A stretch of 64,000 bases of DNA from Microbispora bryophytorum (GCF_006874465.1 NZ_VIRL01000013.1:124001-188000), one strand, 5' to 3'; numbered from the stretch's first letter, positions 45,545 through 56,479 are shown. The notes: a model not told the origin generated them from the letters alone. Made by a program: numbers and translations.

Positions 45545-45575
45545 TTGGCACCGGGCCGGGCCCTCCGCCTACACT
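45545..45575 (+). promoter_or_regulatory. Promoter of the ABC-F leader transcript
   Basis: TTGGCA (45545-45550) and TACACT (45570-45575), 19-base spacer. The leader ATG follows seven bases later, so the transcript should begin at or near that ATG and be leaderless. Confidence 0.6.
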
Positions 45576-45582
45576 CGGCGCC

Positions 45583-45606
45583 ATGGCACTGCCCCGGATC
45601 TCCTAG
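45583..45606 (+). CDS. Leader peptide ORF (MALPRIS) upstream of ABC-F gene
   Basis: A seven-codon ORF, MALPRIS, whose ATG sits seven bases after a -10-like TACACT. Its last codons contain GATCTCC (45597-45603), which can pair with GGAGCATC (45653-45660), the ribosome site of the ABC-F gene, with one bulged base. Between them lies a GGACAC/GTGTCC stem (45610-45615/45635-45640). A ribosome stalled on the leader would cover the first arm and free the second. This is the layout of translation attenuation known for antibiotic-induced ABC-F genes. Existence of the peptide is inferred from layout. Confidence 0.6.
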   Translation: MALPRIS

Positions 45607-45609
45607 CTC

Positions 45610-45660
45610 GGACACCCGCTTCCCCGCCACCCGTGTGTCCTTGAGCTTCTCCGGAGCATC
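45610..45660 (+). promoter_or_regulatory. Attenuator-like structures before the ABC-F gene
   Basis: A GGACAC/GTGTCC stem (45610-45615/45635-45640) is followed by the self-complementary CTCCGGAG (45649-45656), whose second half GGAG is the Shine-Dalgarno nine bases before the ATG. The GGAG can also pair with the 3' part of the leader ORF. Alternative pairings suggest switching. Confidence 0.5.
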
Positions 45661-45665
45661 AACAA

Positions 45666-47230
<1,565 letters not shown>

Positions 47231-47258
<28 letters not shown>

Positions 47259-48070
47259 TCTCCCGGAGCCTGACCGTCCGGTGCCCGCTGTCCCGGTACG
47301 GTCGCCGGCGCCAGCCGCGTGCGGACGAGCATGGCGGCGCCGGCGACCGCGCCGGGCATCGCGACGACGCTGACGAGCGGCACCATGAACGCGAGGAAGA
47401 GCGGCACCCCGAACCCGAGCGAGACCGACAGGTTCGACCGGAGCAGCGCGAAGCGCTCCTTGCGCCGCAGACCCCGGCGTTCCATCGCCAGGGCGGTCAG
47501 CTCGACCGTGAGGAAGAACCCGGAGACCAACGCCCCCACCACGGGCACCACGGTCTGCCCGACGACCGGCACGAAGCCGAGCGCGAACAACGGCACGGAG
47601 AACAGCAGGACCCACCAGAGCGTGACGAGGCTGTCGCGGATCGACCGGAACAGGGACGCCCAGAAGGGCAGGTCGCCCCCGCCGGGAAGCCCGCCGAGGT
47701 CCTCCTCGACCCGCTCCGACAGCTTCTCGTAGAACGGGTCGCCGATCACGAGCGTGACGGCGGTGAACGTCAGCACGGCGAGCGCGAGACCCACCACGAA
47801 GATCATCACACCGACCAGCATGCGGAACCCGTCGCGCCAGCCCCAGTCGTCCGCGAACGGCGTCGCCCAGGCCGCCACGTCGGTCGCGTGCGTGCCCAGC
47901 CAGACCAGCGCCAGGGCATAGAGAACCAGGGCGATCAGAGCCGGGATCAGCCCGAACAACCACCAGCGAGGATGCCGGCAGGTCCATCCGAGACCCCGGA
48001 AGCAGAAACCGACTCCCTCGGCGAAGCCGCCGACGCCGCGCCGTCCGGCGGGCCGCCCGATGCCACTCAT
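47231..48070 (-). CDS. EI24 domain (CysZ-like) membrane protein
   Basis: A 279-residue membrane protein of the EI24/CysZ family, with the N-terminal amphipathic start FAEGVGFCFRGLGWTCRHPRWWLFGLIPALIAL, the VIGDPFYEKLSERVEEDLGG block and FVPVVGQTVVPVVGALVSGFFLTVEL. CysZ in enterobacteria imports sulfate; the actinobacterial role is not established. Four or more hydrophobic segments are visible, and the C-terminal tail is polar. Its stop lies inside the ABC-F coding end (28-base convergent overlap). It starts 11 bases before the end of the maf gene on the same strand. Confidence 0.87.
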
Positions 48071-48080
48071 GGCGGGCAGG

Positions 48081-48668
48081 CTAGCGCCACAAGGCCGTCA
48101 CAGGCACGCCCAGATCGGCGAAAAGGCGGCGAAGCAGCGGCAGCGAGATGCCGAGCACGTTGCCGTGGTCGCCCTCGATGCCCTCCACGAACCAGCCACC
48201 CAGGCCGTCGAGTGTGAACGCCCCCGCCACGCGCAGCGGCTCCCCGCTCGCGACGTACGCCTCGATCTCCTCGTCCGACGGCGTGCCGAACCGCACCACG
48301 GTCGCCGCCACCTCCGACACCCTGCGGCCCGCCGGCACGTCGACCACGCAGTGCCCGGTCAGCAGCCTGCCGGTCCTGCCGCGCATCGCGTGCCAGCGGT
48401 CCTTGGCGTTCTCCGGCGTTCCCGGCTTGCCGTACGCGACGCCGTCGAGTTCGAGCACCGAGTCGCAGCCGATCACGATGCCGTCGCCGAGCGTCCGGGA
48501 GACGGCGTCCGCCTTGGCCACGGCCAGCTTCAGGCACAGCTCCCCGGGGGTGCCGGCCGTGATCGCGTCCTCGTCGACGCCGCTGACGATCACCTTGGGA
48601 TCGAGCCCGGCAGCCCTCAGCACACCGAGGCGGGCGGGCGAGGCTGAAGCGAGCACCAGTTCCGTCAC
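48081..48668 (-). CDS. maf: Maf family nucleotide pyrophosphatase
   Basis: A 195-residue Maf protein, a house-cleaning pyrophosphatase that hydrolyses non-canonical nucleoside triphosphates. The start [21 protein letters not shown] is the family signature, and [10 protein letters not shown] and GKPGTPENA form the active site. I chose the GTG at 48668: a -10-like TAGGCT lies seven bases upstream on the minus strand, indicating a leaderless message. The longer frame to 48749 adds sequence overlapping the divergent channel gene. It is followed on the same strand by the EI24 gene (11-base gap). Confidence 0.92.
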   Translation of the reverse strand: MTELVLASASPARLGVLRAAGLDPKVIVSGVDEDAITAGTPGELCLKLAVAKADAVSRTLGDGIVIGCDSVLELDGVAYGKPGTPENAKDRWHAMRGRTGRLLTGHCVVDVPAGRRVSEVAATVVRFGTPSDEEIEAYVASGEPLRVAGAFTLDGLGGWFVEGIEGDHGNVLGISLPLLRRLFADLGVPVTALWR

Positions 48669-48729
48669 ACGGCGAAGCCTAGTCGCTTCTACTATGTGTG
48701 GCATTTGCTGATCATTGTGGGGGATGCCG

Positions 48730-50595
48730 GTGTCAAAGGCCACGGTCAAAGAGCGCGCGCGCTACTGGTTCGACAACACGATGGCCAGGGGCACGGCCGC
48801 CCTGATCGGCTGGCTGGCCCTGGTGTCGCTGGGGCTCATCGTGGTGGTCAGCGCGCTGACGATGTGGCTGACCCCGGACGAGGCGCTCCGGCACCAGGGC
48901 TGGCCGGGCGTGCTGTGGCTGTCGCTCATGCACGCGCTCAGCCCGGGAAAGATCGCCGGGGACGCCGGAACGGCGCCCTTCCTCGCCATCATGCTGGGCG
49001 CGTCCCTCGGCGGCATCTTCATCGTCAGCATCCTCGTGGGCGTGCTCTCCGCCGGCCTGCGCGGCAAGCTGGAGGAGCTGCGCAAGGGCCGCTCGCGCGT
49101 CATCGAGAGCGGCCACACCGTCATCCTCGGCTGGTCCGAGCAGCTCTTCACGATCGTCTCCGAACTGGCGAAGGCGCACGCCAGCCAGCACGGGTCGGTC
49201 ATCGCGATCATGGCCGAAAGGGACAAGCCGGCCATGGAGGACGCCATCCGGGCCCGGGTGGGTGACACGGGCAAGACGCGCCTGGTGTGCCGCACCGGCC
49301 GGCCCACCGAGCCGGCCGACCTCGACCTGTTGAGCCTGAGCAGCGCGCGGACGATCGTCGTGCTCTCCCCCGAGCAGGACGACCCGGACGCGCACGTCAT
49401 CAAGACCCTCCTCGCGCTGGGCAAGCGCGCCGGGGACCATCCTCCGGTGGTCGCCGCCATCGCCTCCTCGCGCAACATGGCGGCCGCCCGGCTGGCCGGA
49501 GGGCCCGGCGTCCACCTGGTCGACAGCGACGACATCGCCGCCCGGCTGATCGTGCAGTCGTCCCGGCAGTCCGGCATGTCCGTCGTCTGCATGGACCTGC
49601 TGAACTTCGACGGCGACGAGATCTACCTGCGCCGCGACCCCTCCTTGGCGGGCAGGTCGTACGGCGAGGCCCTCGACGCCTACGCGACCGCGACCGTCCT
49701 CGGCCTGCGCGCACCCGGCGGCGTGGTGCTCAACCCGCCACCGGACACGGTGATCGGGACGTCCGACGAGATCGTCGTGCTCGCCCAGGACGACTCGCTC
49801 ATCCGCCGGGAGAGCGGAACGGCTCCCGCGGACGAACGGCACATCGTCCCCGCGACGGCCCCGCCTCCGGCCCCCGAGCGGACCCTGATGCTCGGCTGGA
49901 ACGGCCGGGCCGCACGGATCATCCACTACCTGGACGGATACGTGACCCCCGGGTCGGTGCTCGACGTCGCCGGCGACCACCCCGGCGCCGGCGCCGGCCT
50001 GGCGGACCTGCGCAACCTGACGGTGAACGTCAAGGAGTGCGACGGCACCGACAGGTACGCCCTGGAGTCCCTCGGTGTCGGCGTCTACCAGCACGTCATC
50101 GTGCTCTCCGACGACCGGTGCGATCCGCGCCACGCCGATACCCGGACGCTGATGACCCTGCTGCAGCTGCGCGACATGCAGGCGACCCTCGGGGAGAAGT
50201 ATTCGATCGTGAGCGAGATGCACGACGAGAACAACCGGGCGCTCGCGGAGGTCACCGAGGCCGACGACATCGTGATCAGCGACACCGTCATCGGCCTGCT
50301 GCTCGCCCAGCTCGCCGAGAACCCGCACCTCGCCGAGGTCTTCGGCCACCTCTTCGACTCCACCGGCTCGGAGGTCTACCCCCGGGCCGTGGAGGACTAC
50401 GTGACCACCGGGGTGCCCGTCGCCTTCCGCACGATCATGGAGTCGGCGCTGCGGCGTGGCGAGACCGCGATCGGTTACCGCCTGGCGGCGAAGTCCGGGA
50501 AACCGCCCCACTACGGCATCGTGCTCAACCCGGACCGGTCACGGCCAGTGACGCTCACTCCCGGTGACTGCGTGATCGTCCTCGCCGAGCGGTGA
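48730..50595 (+). CDS. CASTOR/POLLUX-related ion channel protein
   Basis: A 621-residue membrane protein. Two hydrophobic segments at the N-terminus ([46 protein letters not shown]) flank a pore-like loop. Large RCK-type regulatory domains follow: [19 protein letters not shown] and [18 protein letters not shown] are Rossmann-like, with [17 protein letters not shown] and [31 protein letters not shown]. This is the layout of CASTOR/POLLUX-type cation channels. Ion unknown (potassium or calcium are candidates). Of starts at 48715, 48724 and 48730 I chose the GTG at 48730, with GGGGG six bases before it. A -10-like TACTAT lies at 48690-48695. Confidence 0.85.
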   Translation: MSKATVKERARYWFDNTMARGTAALIGWLALVSLGLIVVVSALTMWLTPDEALRHQGWPGVLWLSLMHALSPGKIAGDAGTAPFLAIMLGASLGGIFIVSILVGVLSAGLRGKLEELRKGRSRVIESGHTVILGWSEQLFTIVSELAKAHASQHGSVIAIMAERDKPAMEDAIRARVGDTGKTRLVCRTGRPTEPADLDLLSLSSARTIVVLSPEQDDPDAHVIKTLLALGKRAGDHPPVVAAIASSRNMAAARLAGGPGVHLVDSDDIAARLIVQSSRQSGMSVVCMDLLNFDGDEIYLRRDPSLAGRSYGEALDAYATATVLGLRAPGGVVLNPPPDTVIGTSDEIVVLAQDDSLIRRESGTAPADERHIVPATAPPPAPERTLMLGWNGRAARIIHYLDGYVTPGSVLDVAGDHPGAGAGLADLRNLTVNVKECDGTDRYALESLGVGVYQHVIVLSDDRCDPRHADTRTLMTLLQLRDMQATLGEKYSIVSEMHDENNRALAEVTEADDIVISDTVIGLLLAQLAENPHLAEVFGHLFDSTGSEVYPRAVEDYVTTGVPVAFRTIMESALRRGETAIGYRLAAKSGKPPHYGIVLNPDRSRPVTLTPGDCVIVLAER

Positions 50596-50704
50596 GCCCG
50601 GTCGCCCCGACGACTCACTCGGTCGCGTGAAGCCCGGTTGCACGGAGCTCGGCGCAGACGGACGTCAGGTGGGACCCGGCGCCGGCAATGCCGTGCTGCC
50701 GGCC

Positions 50705-50721
50705 CGCCGCCTGTGGCGGCG
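50705..50721. terminator. Short hairpin after the minus-strand gene
   Basis: CGCCGCC (50705-50711) pairs with GGCGGCG (50715-50721) around TGT, 13 bases beyond the stop of the hypothetical membrane protein on the minus strand. Confidence 0.4.
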
Positions 50722-50733
50722 CCCACGCTCCTG

Positions 50734-51774
50734 CTAGAGCGCCTTGACGGAGGACATCACCTTGTTGATGTCGTGCCAGCGCTTCTTCTGGCTGTCGGGG
50801 ATCGTGACGAACACGACGGCGGGCTTCGTCTCCGGCGTGTCCACGAGGGCCAGCGCCGCGGCGGAGACCCGTTTCCTGCCCTTGAGCGAGTAGTGCACGG
50901 TGTAACCGAGCAGCCAGCCCTTCCGCTTGCCCGCCTTGATGGGCTGCGAGGCGGTCCAGGTGATCGTCGCGCCCGACGGGTGGTGGTTGAGCGTCCATCG
51001 GGCGGCCAGGAAGGCGGTGTCGCGCAGCGTCTTCTGCTCGGGGATCGGCACCGGGCAGGAGACCAGCATCCCGCGGTACGACGCGCCCTTCGCCATGGGC
51101 AGCAACTGGCGGGAGGCGAACGGCGCGGGCTTGGCCAGCGTCCATGCCTTGGTGAAGCGGGGCAGGGCGACGCCGGAGCGCCTGTCCTTGATCAGGCTGT
51201 GGGTGGCGGCCGCCCGGCCGGGCAGGCTGCGGAGCCGGCGGACGTCCTTCGGCAGCGCGGGCACCCGGGGGTCCTTGAGGGCCGCCGCCAGCGCGGGATC
51301 GACCGCGTCCGCGTTGTCCGCGGGGCTGGCGTCCACGCTGGGCGTGGCGCTCGTCCCGGTGCTGGACAGCGGGCTGGACGGCGGGCTGGGCGGCGGGCTG
51401 GGCGGCGTGCTGGACAGTGGGCTGAGACCGGGGGTGGCCACCGCGCCCGCGGCCGGTGCGGCGGCGCCCGACGCGGACGAGGCCGACACGACCGAGGGGA
51501 CTGCGGCGTCCGCGGAGTTCCGCGGCGCGGCGGTCGTGGTGGCGGAGTCGCCCCGGTTCAACAGCACGACGGTCACGCCCGCCCCCAGGACCACGACTCC
51601 CGTGGCGACCGCGATCATCCGGTAGACCACGCGCATCGGCAGGTCTCCGAGGCCCTTGGACGAGCTCGCCGGTGGCGCCGCCGCAGGGACCGTGATCTTC
51701 GGTAGTGGCGTGGTCTCGGCCTCGGCCGCTAGATAAGAAGGAACGGCCTTCGTCCCATAGTCCCCAGGTGACAC
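50734..51774 (-). CDS. Single-pass membrane protein of unknown function
   Basis: A 346-residue protein with an acidic cytoplasmic N-terminus (about 1-57), one membrane helix (VYRMIAVATGVVVLGAGVTVVLL, about 59-81), a Ser/Pro/Ala-rich extracellular stretch containing PPSPPPSPPSSPLSS, and a folded ~200-residue C-terminal domain. No family is known to me. The layout and the end of the domain parallel the larger protein at 20339-22018, so they may be distant paralogues. I chose the GTG at 51774 because TACGCT lies seven bases upstream, like other leaderless starts here. Confidence 0.75.
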   Translation of the reverse strand: MSPGDYGTKAVPSYLAAEAETTPLPKITVPAAAPPASSSKGLGDLPMRVVYRMIAVATGVVVLGAGVTVVLLNRGDSATTTAAPRNSADAAVPSVVSASSASGAAAPAAGAVATPGLSPLSSTPPSPPPSPPSSPLSSTGTSATPSVDASPADNADAVDPALAAALKDPRVPALPKDVRRLRSLPGRAAATHSLIKDRRSGVALPRFTKAWTLAKPAPFASRQLLPMAKGASYRGMLVSCPVPIPEQKTLRDTAFLAARWTLNHHPSGATITWTASQPIKAGKRKGWLLGYTVHYSLKGRKRVSAAALALVDTPETKPAVVFVTIPDSQKKRWHDINKVMSSVKAL

Positions 51775-51820
51775 GATCGGGAGCGTACGGCATATCCCGG
51801 TATTTCGGGCGCCTTCCCCA

Positions 51821-52558
51821 TCACACTTCGGGAACGCCGACCCGCAGCCACGGCGCGTCGGCCACAACCGTCGCGGAGTTCGGGGCGATCTCGGTGAACC
51901 CTGCGTCCCTGACCACCGGCAGCCCGCTCGCGGCGAGCGCGTCCCACCCGGCCGGATCGGCCGTCCTGACCCGTACGGCGAAGCCGCGCTCGCGCCAGGC
52001 CGCCCTGTCCGCCTCGCCCGCGCCCCACCAGGCGAACTGGGCGCCGTGGCCCGCCTGGGCCATCGCCTTGCCCGCGGTCATCTCCAGACCGGGGTTGATC
52101 CAGAGCACCACGTCGCCGGGACCCGCCTCCGGCGGGGTGGCGTCGTCGGAGAGGTCCGTGCCCGAGACCTGGAGCCGGGCGAGGTCACGCGGCCAGTCGT
52201 CGAGCGGCACGGGAGGATGCACCCGCACCTCGGCCGTGCGCACGGTGACGGTGATGCCGGGCAGGGCGAGCGCCCGCCGCCATTCGGCGCCGCGTGCCCG
52301 CCTGACCACCTTCCTGATGCGCCCGTCCTGCCACTCGGCGACCTCGTCGGACCACTCGCCTCCGCGGTCCTCGGCACGGTCCCCGGCACGGCCCTCGGCA
52401 TGATCCTGGGCACCGTCTTCGGCATGATCCTGGGCACGATCCTGAGCACGGTCGAGCAGGCGCACCACGGCCGTCGCCGCCGCCTCCAGCGCGTCGGTGC
52501 GCTGCGGCGGCGCGGACCGCTCGATGCGCACGACCAGGGGAAGAACGCGTTCGGTCAC
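51821..52558 (-). CDS. Peptidyl-tRNA hydrolase Pth2-like protein with extra N-terminal domain
   Basis: A 245-residue protein. The C-terminal ~115 residues (GDVVLWINPGLEMTAGKAMAQAGHGAQFAWWG through FTEIAPNSATVVADAPWLR) fit the Pth2 fold, where a Lys in GKAMAQ.GH is conserved; Pth2 enzymes release peptides from tRNA. The N-terminal ~130 residues are unusual. They include a run of DRAQDRAQDHAEDGAQDH-type repeats at about residues 38-66, then a strand-rich part (WRRALALPGITVTVRTAEVRVHPP). Activity is not certain. The GTG start at 52558 overlaps the stop of the MFS gene (GTGA), so the two are co-translated. Confidence 0.78.
   Translation of the reverse strand: MTERVLPLVVRIERSAPPQRTDALEAAATAVVRLLDRAQDRAQDHAEDGAQDHAEGRAGDRAEDRGGEWSDEVAEWQDGRIRKVVRRARGAEWRRALALPGITVTVRTAEVRVHPPVPLDDWPRDLARLQVSGTDLSDDATPPEAGPGDVVLWINPGLEMTAGKAMAQAGHGAQFAWWGAGEADRAAWRERGFAVRVRTADPAGWDALAASGLPVVRDAGFTEIAPNSATVVADAPWLRVGVPEV
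52355..52460. repeat. Degenerate repeats in the Pth2-like gene
   Basis: Units of the type GGCATGATCCTGGGCAC and GGCACGGTCCCCGGCACGG recur and encode the Ala/Asp/Glu/Arg-rich DRAQDHAEDGAQ tract on the minus strand. Frame is maintained. Confidence 0.7.
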
Positions 52559-53814
52559 CCGACAAGGATCCCAGCTTCGCGGCGATCCCGGACACGCGTG
52601 ACGATACGGGACGACATGAGCGCGGCGAACAGGCACAGCACGCCCGCGCCGTACCACGCCAGGTCGTAGTTCCCCAGGTGGTCGCGGGTGACCCCGGCCA
52701 CGGTCGCGACGACGGCCGCGCCGACCTGGTGGGAGGCGAAGACCCAGCCGAACACCACCGCGCCGTCCGCGCCGAAGATCCTGCGGCACAGCGCGACGGT
52801 CGGCGGCACAGTGGCCACCCAGTCGAGGCCGTAGAAGACGATGAAGACCAGCATGCTCGGCTCGGTCGTGGCGGCGAACAGCCGCGGCAGGACCAGCAGC
52901 GACAGCCCGCGCAGCCCGTAGTAGACGACGAGCAGGAGCCGCGGGTCCACCCGGTCGCTCAGCCAGCCCGACACGACGGTGCCGGCGATGTCGAAGACCC
53001 CGATCACGGCGAGCAGCGAGGCGGCCGTGGTCTCGGGCATGCCGTGGTCGTGGGCGGCCGGGATGAAGTGGGTGCCGACCAGGCCGTTCGTGCTCGCCCC
53101 GCAGATGGCGAAGCCGACGGCGAGATACCAGAAGCGCCGGGTGCGGGCGGCGTCCCGCAGCACACGGACGGCCCGCGCGGCGGCGCCCTCGGCCGGCGTG
53201 CGCACGACCGGCTCGGTCGCGCCCAGCGCGGTCAGGCCGATCTCCTCGGGGGTGTCCCTGAGCAGGAACCACACGAGGGGGACGACGGCGAGCGCGGCCG
53301 CCGCCACCGTGACCGAGGCCCACCTCCAGCCCTGCGTCTGGGTCAGATGCGCGAGCACCGGCAGGAAGATCAGCTGCCCGGTCGCGCCGCCGGCCGTCAG
53401 CACGCCGGTGACCAGGCCGCGGTGCCGTACGAACCAGCGGTCGGTCAGCGTGGCGGCGAAGACGAGCGCCATCGAGCCGGTGCCGAGCCCGACCAGGACG
53501 CCCCACAGCGCGATGAGCTGCCAGCTCGCGGTCATGAACACGGTCAGGCCGCTGCCGGTCGCCACCAGCAGCAGGGCGCAGGCGACGACGCGCCGCATGC
53601 CGAAACGGTCCATGAGCGCGGCCGCGAACGGCGCGCACAGCCCGTAGAGCATGAGGTTCACCGAGACCGCGAGCGAGATCGTGCCCCTCGACCAGCCGAA
53701 CGCGTCCTCCAGCGGCGTGATCAGCACACCCGGCGTGGCGCGGAATCCGGCCGCCCCGAGGATCGCGACGAAGGCGACGGCGGCGACGATCCACGCACGA
53801 TGCAGCGACTTCAT
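52555..53814 (-). CDS. MFS transporter (OFA-like)
   Basis: A 419-residue major facilitator with twelve hydrophobic segments. The loop 2-3 motif is MDRFGMRRVVA, and the parallel loop 8-9 motif is SDRVDPRLLLVV. The N-terminal AAVAFVAILGAAGFRATPGVLITPLEDAFGWSRGTISLAVSVNLMLYG fits the OFA/monocarboxylate type. Substrate unknown. I chose the ATG at 53814, nine bases after GGAGG; an ATG at 53823 directly abuts it. The gene is divergent from a GlxA-type regulator, its likely controller, with 71 bases between starts. Confidence 0.88.
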   Translation of the reverse strand: MKSLHRAWIVAAVAFVAILGAAGFRATPGVLITPLEDAFGWSRGTISLAVSVNLMLYGLCAPFAAALMDRFGMRRVVACALLLVATGSGLTVFMTASWQLIALWGVLVGLGTGSMALVFAATLTDRWFVRHRGLVTGVLTAGGATGQLIFLPVLAHLTQTQGWRWASVTVAAAALAVVPLVWFLLRDTPEEIGLTALGATEPVVRTPAEGAAARAVRVLRDAARTRRFWYLAVGFAICGASTNGLVGTHFIPAAHDHGMPETTAASLLAVIGVFDIAGTVVSGWLSDRVDPRLLLVVYYGLRGLSLLVLPRLFAATTEPSMLVFIVFYGLDWVATVPPTVALCRRIFGADGAVVFGWVFASHQVGAAVVATVAGVTRDHLGNYDLAWYGAGVLCLFAALMSSRIVTRVRDRREAGILVG

Positions 53815-53885
53815 GGCGAGCATCCTCCGTTGTGCCCGCCTTGGGGGACAGTGGCCGGGAGGTCAACATGTGAAAGGATCGGGCC

Positions 53886-54848
53886 ATGCACCGCGTCGCC
53901 GTACTGGCCCTGGACGACTTCTCCACACTCGATCTGGGCGTCCCGGGGCAGGTGTTCTGGGCCGCCCACGACCACGGCCCGCTGTACGAGGTCGTCACCT
54001 GCAGCCCGGGCGGCCGCCCGGTGCGGAGCCAGGCGGGCTACAGCGTCCTCCCCGACCACGACCTGAGCGTGCTCGCGACGGCCGACACGGTGGTGGTGCC
54101 GGGCATCCACAGCGGCACCCCGCTGGAGCACGGCACGCTCGACGAGGAGGTGCGCGCGGCGCTGCGGGGCGTCGCGGGACGCGCCCGGCTCATCTCGATC
54201 TGCACCGGGGCCTTCGTGCTGGCCGCCGCGGGACTGCTGGACGGGCGGCCGGCGACCACACACTGGCGCGACGCCGCGGGCTTCCGTGCGCTGTTCCCCC
54301 GCGTACGGCTCGATCCCGACGTGCTGTTCATCGACGACGGCGACGTGCTCACCTCGGCCGGCGTGGCGGCGGGCATCGATCTGTGCCTGCACGTCATCCG
54401 GCGCGACCACGGCAGCGACGTGGCCAACCGCACCGCCCGCCGGTGCGTCACCCCGCCGTTCCGGGAGGGCGGACAGGCCCAGTACATCGAACGCCCGCTC
54501 CCCGATCCCGCCGCGACCTCCACCGCGCCCACCCGGGCGTGGATGCTCGAACACCTGGAGGAGCCGGTCAACCTGGCCGCCCTGGCCGCGCACGCCCGCA
54601 TGAGCGTGCGGACGTTCACCCGCAGGTTCCGGGAGGAGACCGGCCTCAGCCCGGCCAGGTGGCTCGCCGGGCAGCGGATCGCGCACGCCCGGCACCTGCT
54701 GGAGACCACCGACCTGCCGGTCGGCGCGATCGCCGGGAAGGCCGGGTTCGGCAGCGCGGTCTCGCTCCGCCAGCACCTCCACGCCGCCGTCGGGGTGTCC
54801 CCCCTGGTCTACCGCCAGACGTTCCGCACTCCCGCCGGCGTCGGCTGA
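53886..54848 (+). CDS. GlxA-type transcriptional regulator (DJ-1/PfpI plus AraC)
   Basis: A 320-residue regulator. The first ~190 residues are a DJ-1/PfpI-like domain with the elbow SICTGAFVLAAAGLLDGRPATTHW. The last ~100 are an AraC-type double helix-turn-helix (LAALAAHARMSVRTFTRRFREETGLSPARWLAGQRIAHAR and IAGKAGFGSAVSLRQHLHAAVGVSPLVYR). It is divergent from the MFS transporter and probably regulates it in response to an unknown metabolite. Compare the AraC fragment at 23506-23707, which is the same kind of domain in broken form. Confidence 0.92.
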   Translation: MHRVAVLALDDFSTLDLGVPGQVFWAAHDHGPLYEVVTCSPGGRPVRSQAGYSVLPDHDLSVLATADTVVVPGIHSGTPLEHGTLDEEVRAALRGVAGRARLISICTGAFVLAAAGLLDGRPATTHWRDAAGFRALFPRVRLDPDVLFIDDGDVLTSAGVAAGIDLCLHVIRRDHGSDVANRTARRCVTPPFREGGQAQYIERPLPDPAATSTAPTRAWMLEHLEEPVNLAALAAHARMSVRTFTRRFREETGLSPARWLAGQRIAHARHLLETTDLPVGAIAGKAGFGSAVSLRQHLHAAVGVSPLVYRQTFRTPAGVG

Positions 54849-54860
54849 TCAGACCTGCCT

Positions 54861-54926
54861 CAGCGTCGGCCGGGAGGCCGGTGCCAGCGGCCGGTGTCAG
54901 CGTCGGCCGGGCGGCCGGTGTCAGCG
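54861..54926. repeat. Short direct repeats
   Basis: CAGCGTCGGCCGGG followed by (A/C)GGCCGGTG occurs twice (about 54861 and 54898), with a third partial copy GCGGCCGGTGTCAG between. They lie between the GlxA-type gene and the small membrane protein. Confidence 0.6.
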
Positions 54927-55130
54927 GCGGTTGCCCGCGGCGGGTCCCCGCCAGGCGGACGGATTGCCCGACCGGCGTCCGGGCTCGCGCAGCGCCGGCG
55001 AGCCCGCGGGCCGCTGCTGCTTGCGGGTCCGCCGCCTGCGCATGAACAGCCAGCCGATGCCGAGCAGGACCATCCCGAGCGGCGTGCGCGCCAGCCAGCG
55101 GGTGAAGACGAGCTGCAGGATCCTCTTCAT
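54921..55130 (-). CDS. Small membrane protein (69 aa)
   Basis: A 69-residue protein, KRILQLVFTRWLARTPLGMVLLGIGWLF followed by RRRRTRKQQRP and a basic, Pro/Gly-rich tail. One hydrophobic helix is visible, then a positive tail that should stay in the cytoplasm. A GGGGCGGATGTC upstream offers a weak ribosome site. I do not know its function. Its 3' end touches the direct repeats. Confidence 0.65.
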   Translation of the reverse strand: MKRILQLVFTRWLARTPLGMVLLGIGWLFMRRRRTRKQQRPAGSPALREPGRRSGNPSAWRGPAAGNRR

Positions 55131-55175
55131 GACATCCGCCCCTACCCGGCACGGACGTGGTCATGTGCCCGCCGG

Positions 55176-55879
55176 TCAGGATGCCAGCTGCGGATACAGG
55201 TCTGCCACGTCGCCGGACAGCCTGGCCCGCACCCCGCGGCTCACGTCGTCGGCGACCACCTCGAAACTCCCCTGCTCGATCCCCCGCAGGGCCTGGGCGG
55301 CGACCTCCGCCGGGTCGGCCTTCGGGCCGTCGACGTGGGCGGCCATGTCGGTGTCCATGTATCCGACGTGCAGCGCCGTGACGAGCGTGCCCTGCTCCTT
55401 CAGTTCGAGGCGGAGGCTGTTGGTGAGCTGCAGCGCGGCCGCCTTCGCCGCGGAGTAGCCGGCCACCTGCGGGGCGGTGAACCACGACAGCACCGACAGC
55501 ACGTTGAGGATCGCGCCGCCCCCGTTGCGGCCCAGGACCGGGGCGAACGCACGAGCCATGGCGAGCGTGCCGAAGTAGTGCGTCTCCATCTCCAGGCGGA
55601 GTCGTCGAGCGTACCGGCGAGGAACGACGAGCCCGTGGAGATCCCGGCGTTGTTGATCAGGAGGTCCACGTCGCGGGCCCGCTCGGCGGCGGCCCGGACG
55701 GACGCGGGGTCGGTGATGTCCAGGGCGAGCGGCACCACGCCCGGCAGGTCGACCGTCTCCGGCCTGCGCGCCGCCGCGTACACCTTGGCGGCGCCCCGGT
55801 CCAGCAGCGCGGCTGCGAAAGACCGTCCCAGCCCGCGGTTCGCGCCCGTGACCAGCGCGATCGATCCCTCGATCTTCAT
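55176..55879 (-). pseudogene. SDR-family oxidoreductase with a frameshift
   Basis: The two halves of a classical SDR lie in different frames. The first (from the ATG at 55879, with GGAGAAACA before it) has ALVTGANRGLGRSFAAALLDRG and DLLINNAGIS. The second has METHYFGTLAMARAFAPVLG, the catalytic SVLSWFTAPQVAGYSAAKAA and runs to the stop at 55176. The break is at about 55595, where one base appears missing before CTGGAGATGGAG. With one base restored the protein would be ~235 residues with all catalytic residues. It is either a recent pseudogene or a sequencing error. It is divergent from the HxlR regulator. Confidence 0.8.
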
Positions 55880-55921
55880 TGTTTCTCCATCCCTTGACGG
55901 CTTCGCGTCCACACTAGAGAC

Positions 55922-55944
55922 CTGACTTTAAAGTTGCAAGTCAG
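55922..55944. promoter_or_regulatory. Candidate HxlR operator
   Basis: CTGACTT (55922-55928) and AAGTCAG (55938-55944), perfect 7-bp arms around a 9-nt AT-rich spacer containing TAAAGT. It lies between the divergent SDR and HxlR genes. Confidence 0.6.
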
Positions 55945-55996
55945 CCTCTTCGAGCTAGCCTGGATCCCACCGGCGAAGAGCGAGCGAGGCGTGCGA

Positions 55997-56479
55997 ATGA
56001 CGACCACCGAACTCCCCGACTCGATGACGTGCTCCATCGAGCGGGCGGTGACCTTCCTCGGAGAGCGGTGGACGCCGCTGATACTGCGGGAGCTGCACGA
56101 CGGAGCCGTCCGCTTCGCCGACATCCAGCAGCGCCTGGGGATCGCCACGAATCTGCTGACCACCCGGCTGGCGACGCTCGTCGGTGCGGGCGTCGTCGAG
56201 AAGCGGCCCTACCGCGACTCCGGGGCCCGCACCCGCTACGAGTACCACCTGACCGATTCGGGCCGCGACGCCCTCGTGATCCTCGGAGCGCTGCAGCAGT
56301 GGGGGGACCGCCACGCGCCCCGGCTCGCGGGACCGACGGTCGAACGCCGTGATCGGCGGACCGGGGCGCGGCTGGACGTGTCGTTCACCGACCCCGAGGG
56401 GCGCGCCGTCCCGCTGGACGCGGTCGCCCTCGTACGCACGGCCACCGACCGGCCGGACGACGGCGGCAGAGCGGCCTGA
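55997..56479 (+). CDS. HxlR-family transcriptional regulator
   Basis: A 160-residue winged helix-turn-helix protein. MTCSIERAVTFLGERWTPLILRELHDGAVRFADIQQRLGIATNLLTTRLATLVGAGVVEKRPY is the HxlR core with the N-terminal cysteine often used as a redox or aldehyde sensor. A longer C-terminal stretch follows. The ATG at 55997 was chosen because it is right before the domain; the frame is open from 55934 but would run through the operator. Divergent from the SDR, its likely target. Confidence 0.92.
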   Translation: MTTTELPDSMTCSIERAVTFLGERWTPLILRELHDGAVRFADIQQRLGIATNLLTTRLATLVGAGVVEKRPYRDSGARTRYEYHLTDSGRDALVILGALQQWGDRHAPRLAGPTVERRDRRTGARLDVSFTDPEGRAVPLDAVALVRTATDRPDDGGRAA

